From Helicostylum pulchrum (Eukaryota > Mucoromycota > Mucoromycetes > Mucorales > Mucoraceae), in assembly GCA_025677825.1 (NCBI GenBank), contig JAIXMO010000016.1, positions 310,001 through 374,000 of the forward strand: a DNA stretch of 64,000 nucleotides, in the 5' to 3' direction. Each line of letters starts with the position of its first letter. The first letter of the stretch is position 1. Under the pieces are notes generated by a model, which was not told the DNA's origin, ran no database searches, and saw only the letters and a program-made list of their open reading frames with translations. The translations under genes and the position numbers were made by a program. Below, piece after piece: positions 58,795-64,000 of the stretch.

Positions 58795-61700
58795 CATAAT
58801 TAGATGATACTGAGAAGGATTTATTCAAAGATAAGCTTCATTTTAAGAAGAAAAGTAATGTTTGGTAAAAAAAAACATTCCTAGCGAAGACTTATTATGT
58901 TATAGTTTTAAAACCTAGTAAGGGTCAATGGTTCGCCTGATTCAATTACACCCGCTAAGTTTTTATCTCTGGTATCCGCGCCAACTAATTTGACGAAAAA
59001 CTGGAGGGAGGAAGTATAAGATACATATCTTACGGAAATCATTACAGGTACGTCCACATCTTCCTCGTCAAAAAGATCACTAAACTCTACATTATTAAAA
59101 TCGACACTTTGGTAAATGTTATCATCGAGGGAAAGCGTTTCATTATCACTTAAATAATTCATTGTTTTACATCTGTATATCTCTAAAGTATGAGAATCAG
59201 CGTTAGTTACGCATTAACATGTCATTATTCCGGACTATTATTACCTGTACTAAAACCATAAAACATACTATCCTCTTGGTTTCGCAAATAAAATGATCTG
59301 TTTGATCGAACATTACTTATTAATTCCCCTTTATTTAAAAAGGCGAAGACAATACGGCGGTCGCATTCAATAGTTTCCGTATCTGTTATTTTGGATTTAT
59401 ATAGAGGACATTTTCCGTAGGGTTCATATTGAGCTATACTAACAACATAATTTTCACTGCATACTTGCTGTAAGGCACCAATTTCGAAATCTTTGTAGCA
59501 TAATGGTCGCTGTGAGATAACTGGCTGTAATAGTTGGCCAAATAACTCTGGTACGAGCATACAGGATGTGTCAATCCCTAATTCTAAATTAAAATCGTCG
59601 GCTTCCTCTTCTAGTATTTTTGAAAATGCTTACTGTAATTGTGGATTACTACTGAAGCGTATAAAGCTAAACATATAATCTATATTTGCATAATTTCCAA
59701 AAAGTTCCTTATTTAACAAAGAGGCAGATAGAGTGCAGGCAATATCTTGTAAAACTGGAGTGAAAGAGACGTCTATAATATCAGCAGTTGTCAAACGGAC
59801 TTTGCAGTTACAGGAACTATTTAACTTTACAGCATGTGTGTCGGCTGTGTTTTGCGTGCCAAGATTATTTTGAAGCACCTATATATTTAAGAATCTAACT
59901 GTCAGTAAAAAAAAAACGTATTGTATTTTTTTACAACTCTTACATTGTCTGAAATGTGACTCTTAAGATTAGAAAAGAGTTCTGTTTTGGTCTTTGATGA
60001 GAATAGGTCTAATATTTTGTTATCATCGCTCGTAATGTGCATTTCGCATAGTTCAATTAAGCTACTATCTTGTACGAGGTTTTGCCACATACTCGTGCAC
60101 AGAGAATCGTATATATTTGGGATGTCTAGTATTTCATCTTGTACAATGATTGATTCCTGCTCCTTTTCCTCTGAACTGGGAGCGGTTACCACTTGATGTA
60201 ATGACAGCTGTACATAATCTTCATGTAATTGACATACTAAAAAATAAGACTTGAGTGATAATTCTGGTTTCAAAGATTTTTGAATAGCGGGCAAAATCCT
60301 TTCTCCTTGAGTAGTGATTCGTAGTTTTTTAGAATCATTGTCCTTTGGTACTAATCCACTTGCAAATATGATATCTTGAAGACTGTCTTTGGTACCGATA
60401 GTATTGTTTAATAACATTGCCTCAATAGAAATAGCATACCCAATTTTCATATCCGTACGGTCAGATATCAAGTGATCCGGTAACTTGTTCAATATCTCTT
60501 CTTTTATATAGATCATGTACATTAATACAAATGCGTTGATATATTTCGGCTTGTAGGTTGATATTAACGTTTCTCCGTTTGAAACGTCCTTGGTCAATAT
60601 AGCTTTCATTTCAAACAATATATCCTTTTTTATAGATACACCGTCATCAGCAGTAAAGTCAGCCAAGTCACCTAGCAAGTATCTCTCAGCGAATGGAATG
60701 AATCTGAACAAAAGATTAATACGTATTATTTTAACCATTGTATTCTGTTACTACTAACTAGACTTACTGCTCTTTAACATTTAATGTTGTCGTATTTGAA
60801 AATGTATAGAAATGTCCCAAAGGAGGCAAACTATAATTAGGTTAGCTTTTGCGCATTAAAAAAAGGTAATGTAACTAAATACTTTACTACTTGTCTGCTA
60901 TAAGGTAGCCGTGGTCGAATATCTGCTGGGTCAATCCGTCTTCGTTTAAAAGTGAGTACGTTAATAAGGTAGACCCAAGTGATATATCTATTCGTATAAA
61001 TGTTAGTTAATGCTAAATAATTCGTGACAGTTTTATATACCCAAGCTGACGATAACGTCCGGTTTGGAGTTTAGAAATACGGATGAAGAGGTAGTTGAAT
61101 CTTCTGATTGTATTATATGTGGCTTACGGTACATATCTGAATGTTGAACGGCTTCAAAGATACCAACACCGGCCCCCATTATGAGATATGATGGAATAAT
61201 GACGCTTTCCCATGGAGCTATGGATGTAAAAATAGAATTTAAAGAGCGCCTATTATACTCCAATATATACGCTAGCCATGTTAAAGGCATCTTTTCAGAC
61301 GGGTCGAACTCACAAGAGTATTTATCCGTAACTAAAAAAAATTTGTAGCTCTTTGTAGAATTATTCGAAATCATACCTTTTAAGTCGCTAAAGAGAAATG
61401 AACTGATTCCAGCGCATACAATTAAAGGAGAAAGTGACATTATAAATTGTTTCTGGTTTTCAGTCAACATCCATTCATTTTTAAACATTATCCAAGGTTT
61501 TGTTTCCGTGCCTTTTTTCTTTCTCTTTTTATCCTAGTTATTAAGATAAACTGTTAAAAATTGTGATGGTTAAATCAAGTTATACGTACCAATGGAGGTA
61601 AAGGCTGACTATTTATTTGTTCCATTATGGCTTCGATAATCCGATCTTCATCAAAAGGGACAAGTTTGCTTTTTAACGGGTTTCTAACTCGGTCATCATC

Positions 61701-62994
61701 CGTAGCCACGTAAAATAAATTGGTCCTTAAAAATTCTGCTATACGGTCTTTAATATCATCCGTGATAACAGAGACTGAGCTCGATTTCATAACTTTTGGA
61801 AATAAGCTTGCATTTGGAAAGTTATATAGAGTACTGGAAGTTTGGATCAAATCGAATTTTACTATATCTTTTCCGTCGTCAGGGGTAATTCTACACAAGA
61901 TTGTATTTTCTCCTCTCTCGAGAGAGTAATTGCAAAATATGGATTCAATATCCGAGAAAAATAAAAGTCTGTCTTGGTGATCTTCATTTGATATCAAACC
62001 TGACTGAACAAAAAGTGGTCGAATAATATCTTCTCTAATTTCCTCTTCCCATTCAGAAGGAACAATAAATGCGTAGTGAAATAAATCAGTGCTTTCTTTT
62101 TTGAAGCCTATTTCTTCCATGGTATATTCCATTGCAAGTGGTAAATAATCAGAAACCGCCTTCATCAAAAATGTATCATCTTCGTCCCACGTTTCCTTGT
62201 CCTTTTTAAACAAGGCGTACAACTTATCGCGAAAATTCGTAATCACTATGGTATCTTCGTCTCCTTTATCATAGTTGCAGCTAATATTTCTAACGTTTCC
62301 TGTTTGCTTATCATAGGAGATAGAAGAACCGAGTCTATAGATCGATGAATATGTATATGTTACGTCCAGCTATGTAGTTTTTAACTTGCTACTTACTTAC
62401 TCTGTTTTATTAACAAAAGAATTATCAAAACGTCTGCTGGAAGTAGACAAAATACTCGCTGTGACATGAGTCTTTCCCATATCTAAGCAAAAACATTAAA
62501 AAAAAAATCTTAATATGTAGTTATTTATCGTACAGATATTTACGCATAACTATGCAATGGGTGTATTGGTGAAGGTCATGTACCCCTTCCATATTCATAT
62601 GCGTTTTCTTAACGTTTATTTAAACTGAAAAGGAAAAAGTGAAAAGCTAAGAAAATAAACTTTTCCCCCTCATTAATAGTAGAAACAAACCAGTGCCACT
62701 TGTGTTACAGCCCGTCGAAAGTCGGGAATCATCCGAAGTAAGTACAAACAAGAGTTGCGTCTGAGCCCTCGTTTACATGTATATGGAATACTCTGCTAAT
62801 AAACAAAACACGTTCCTTTTTTTTTCTTGACGATATAAAATCATACTATCATATACATATGTAATGTGTGTGATATAAAATATTATTATTAAAATAAAAG
62901 GGAGGACCTCACACTCCATAGGATTACGTACTATTGTGTAAGTAGGTATTCTTATAGTACACTCTTTCCCGAAAGGGAAGAAATATAGAATGTC
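58795..62994 (-). repeat. large inverted duplication, copy 2
   Basis: Opposite-strand partner of 6636-10825, covering the 5' flank, all exons, introns and ~110 bases of 3' flank of the Hsp70-like gene. The match ends at CTAATTATGT (minus strand) near 58795 and beyond GACATTC near 62994. Numerous scattered substitutions separate the copies. Confidence 0.8.
58908..62592 (-). CDS. Hsp70-like (ASKHA fold) protein, copy 2, premature stop
   Basis: Exons: 62592-62544, 62482-62401, 62334-61590, 61533-61041, 60987-60891, 60703-59944, 59878 onward. The frame is open for 824 codons to a TAA at 59632-59630, where copy 1 has TAC. The family is the uncharacterised Hsp70/HSPA12-like ATPase group I associate with Mucorales. 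The first junction yields MGKTHVTASILST (phosphate-loop-like), exon 3 HYAFIVPSEWEEEIREDIIR and HQDRLLFFSDIESIF, exon 5 SLGSTLLTYSLL (second phosphate-like), exon 6 a helical region ending near an LRITTQGE motif. Sequence after the TAA stays open to 59225 and then in a last exon to 58908, so the C-terminal ~210-220 residues were lost recently. Either a truncated but working ATPase or a young pseudogene. Confidence 0.6.
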
Positions 62995-63339
62995 TTGACC
63001 ATTAACGACATAAGATCTATGCTCGTTTGACCTTAATAATTAGTTGATAAGTACGTAGTCCGGAGCTCACTTGCCTTTGTGATTTTATAATAGCATCCCA
63101 TTCAAAGATATACACTTCTAAATTTATTTACGAGTTATAACTAATTAGCATAGTTTTTTTGTTGGGATTAAATATATCACATCAGTAAAGTGACTTTCCT
63201 CTTATGAAGTTTTTTATCTTTTTTTTTTTTTTTTACCGTATCTTGTATTTGCTTTCTTCTTCTGTTTTGTTTTACTTCATTAGGTAAGTATTCATCTTTC
63301 TTGGTGCAAGTAAATTTGTTTTTTAACTACTTAATTTTT
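62995..63339. other. unique spacer, no gene
   Basis: AT-rich DNA between the duplication copy 2 and the flank repeat, with a long T run at 63219-63234. Nothing supported. Confidence 0.4.
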
Positions 63340-63755
63340 TTTAGACATGTTAGGCCACGATATAAAAAAAAGGCGCTCATGCCATTGTAACACCTCTCCC
63401 TACCGGCTCTTCCTAGAACAACCACCGTACATACAGTGGCAGCTCTATTAGGGACGACATGATTTAAGGATAGATTCGATTTAAGGGTGGATTTCTTCCA
63501 GATTTCGGCCACTACTGTAGTTAATCATTTTTCTACAAATGTCTGCACTTGTTTTTCCAACTTATTTCATGCAACAAGCCCACTTTTTTTTTAAAAAAAA
63601 AAATACTCCACGCATTTTGCTGAACATGTAAATAGAATGTGTATCAAGAGTCCTCCAAAAAAAACAGTTTATAAATAATTAGATAATACTGAGCAGGATT
63701 TATTTAAAGATAAGATTCATTTAAAGAAGAAAATTAATGTTTGGTACTTAAAAAA
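63340..63755. repeat. inverted copy of the 10.74-11.13 kb flank repeat
   Basis: Reverse complement of 10740-11130, including the MITE-like element and a T9A11 palindrome at 63584-63603. The match stops near 63755, before any Hsp70-like exon would start, so only the 3' flank of a third copy is present. The rest to 64000 shows nothing I can call. Confidence 0.75.
63434..63517. mobile_element. MITE-like element, relative of 10953-11037
   Basis: Starts CAGTGGCAGCTCTATTAGGG and ends GGCCACTACTG, flanked by TA on both sides. Noncoding. An open frame on the minus strand over it (63327-63512) is not supported as a gene. Confidence 0.45.
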
Positions 63756-64000
63756 ACACACAAAATAAAATTATATCACCACTTGGAATAAGGGAAAACT
63801 CTTATTTGGGTGATGTTATGAAACCAGATTATATATCCTTACAGTGGTAATAGTGGTGCTACGATAAATCCATACTTAAAGATAACTGTAATTCAATCTT
63901 CAAATAGATAACTATACAATCATATTTTTATCCGCTTCCGAAACCTTGTTTAGAAATGTTGTTACCCATGTGTATCAGTAACTTTTAATAGGTGGACTAC

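Noticed and set aside
59583..59634. Possible new intron (GTAAGC ... TTTAG) that would bypass the stop in Hsp70-like copy 2
   Set aside because: It is 50 bases long, so removal shifts the frame into another early stop.

Overview
The window looks like nuclear DNA of a filamentous fungus of the Mucoromycota, most likely Mucorales. It is AT-rich, with many long A/T runs. Genes are compact and split by 45-80 base GT-AG introns. The kinds of gene present fit this group, as do two families I recognise only from memory of mucoralean genomes (an Hsp70-like family and a GEVK-motif family). I cannot name the species. For most multi-exon genes I joined exons by hand; the models quoted with exon lists sum to whole codons.

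Layout. 0.1-2.6 kb: a small two-exon gene and an AzgA purine transporter. 3.6-5.3 kb: an uncharacterised protein with a PD-(D/E)XK-like motif. 5.4-15 kb: a repeat island with foldback elements, Ty3 and LINE fragments, a decayed Hsp70-like gene and a 106-base tandem repeat. 15.2-29.9 kb: prolyl aminopeptidase, a multi-pass membrane protein, a rhomboid protease, a secreted Cu/Zn superoxide dismutase, a KDM3-type JmjC demethylase and, divergent from it, a NIM1-type kinase. 32-38.6 kb: YhhN/TMEM86 protein, Tim17-family (TIMMDC1-like) protein, BRD8/Bdc1-like bromodomain protein and a RasGEF protein. 38.6-41.9 kb: noncoding with a decayed coding remnant. 41.9-50.7 kb: F-box protein, SDF2-like MIR protein, mitochondrial ribosomal protein mL44, WASP and a CDC50/LEM3 flippase subunit. 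50.7-53.3 kb: foldback repeats. 53.3-56.9 kb: isochorismatase-like hydrolase and a kelch membrane protein. 58.8-64 kb: the inverted partner of the 6.6-10.8 kb Hsp70-like segment.

The ordinary genes serve unrelated housekeeping, signalling, chromatin and secretory roles; nothing here looks like a biosynthetic cluster. WASP (actin), RasGEF, the NIM1-type kinase and CDC50 all bear on polarised growth and cell cycle, but their closeness may be chance. Several neighbours are divergent and share short intergenic promoters, three of which hold TGACGT (CRE-like) sites.

The most unusual structure is a ~4.2 kb inverted duplication, about 48 kb apart, carrying two Hsp70-like copies. Copy 1 is broken near its 5' end and copy 2 near its 3' end. 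A third fragment of the same 3' flank lies near the right edge. Other points of note are a recent tandem exon-plus-intron duplication inside the JmjC gene, five spaced W-x-G-Y motifs in the RasGEF tail, and several undescribed foldback/MITE families.
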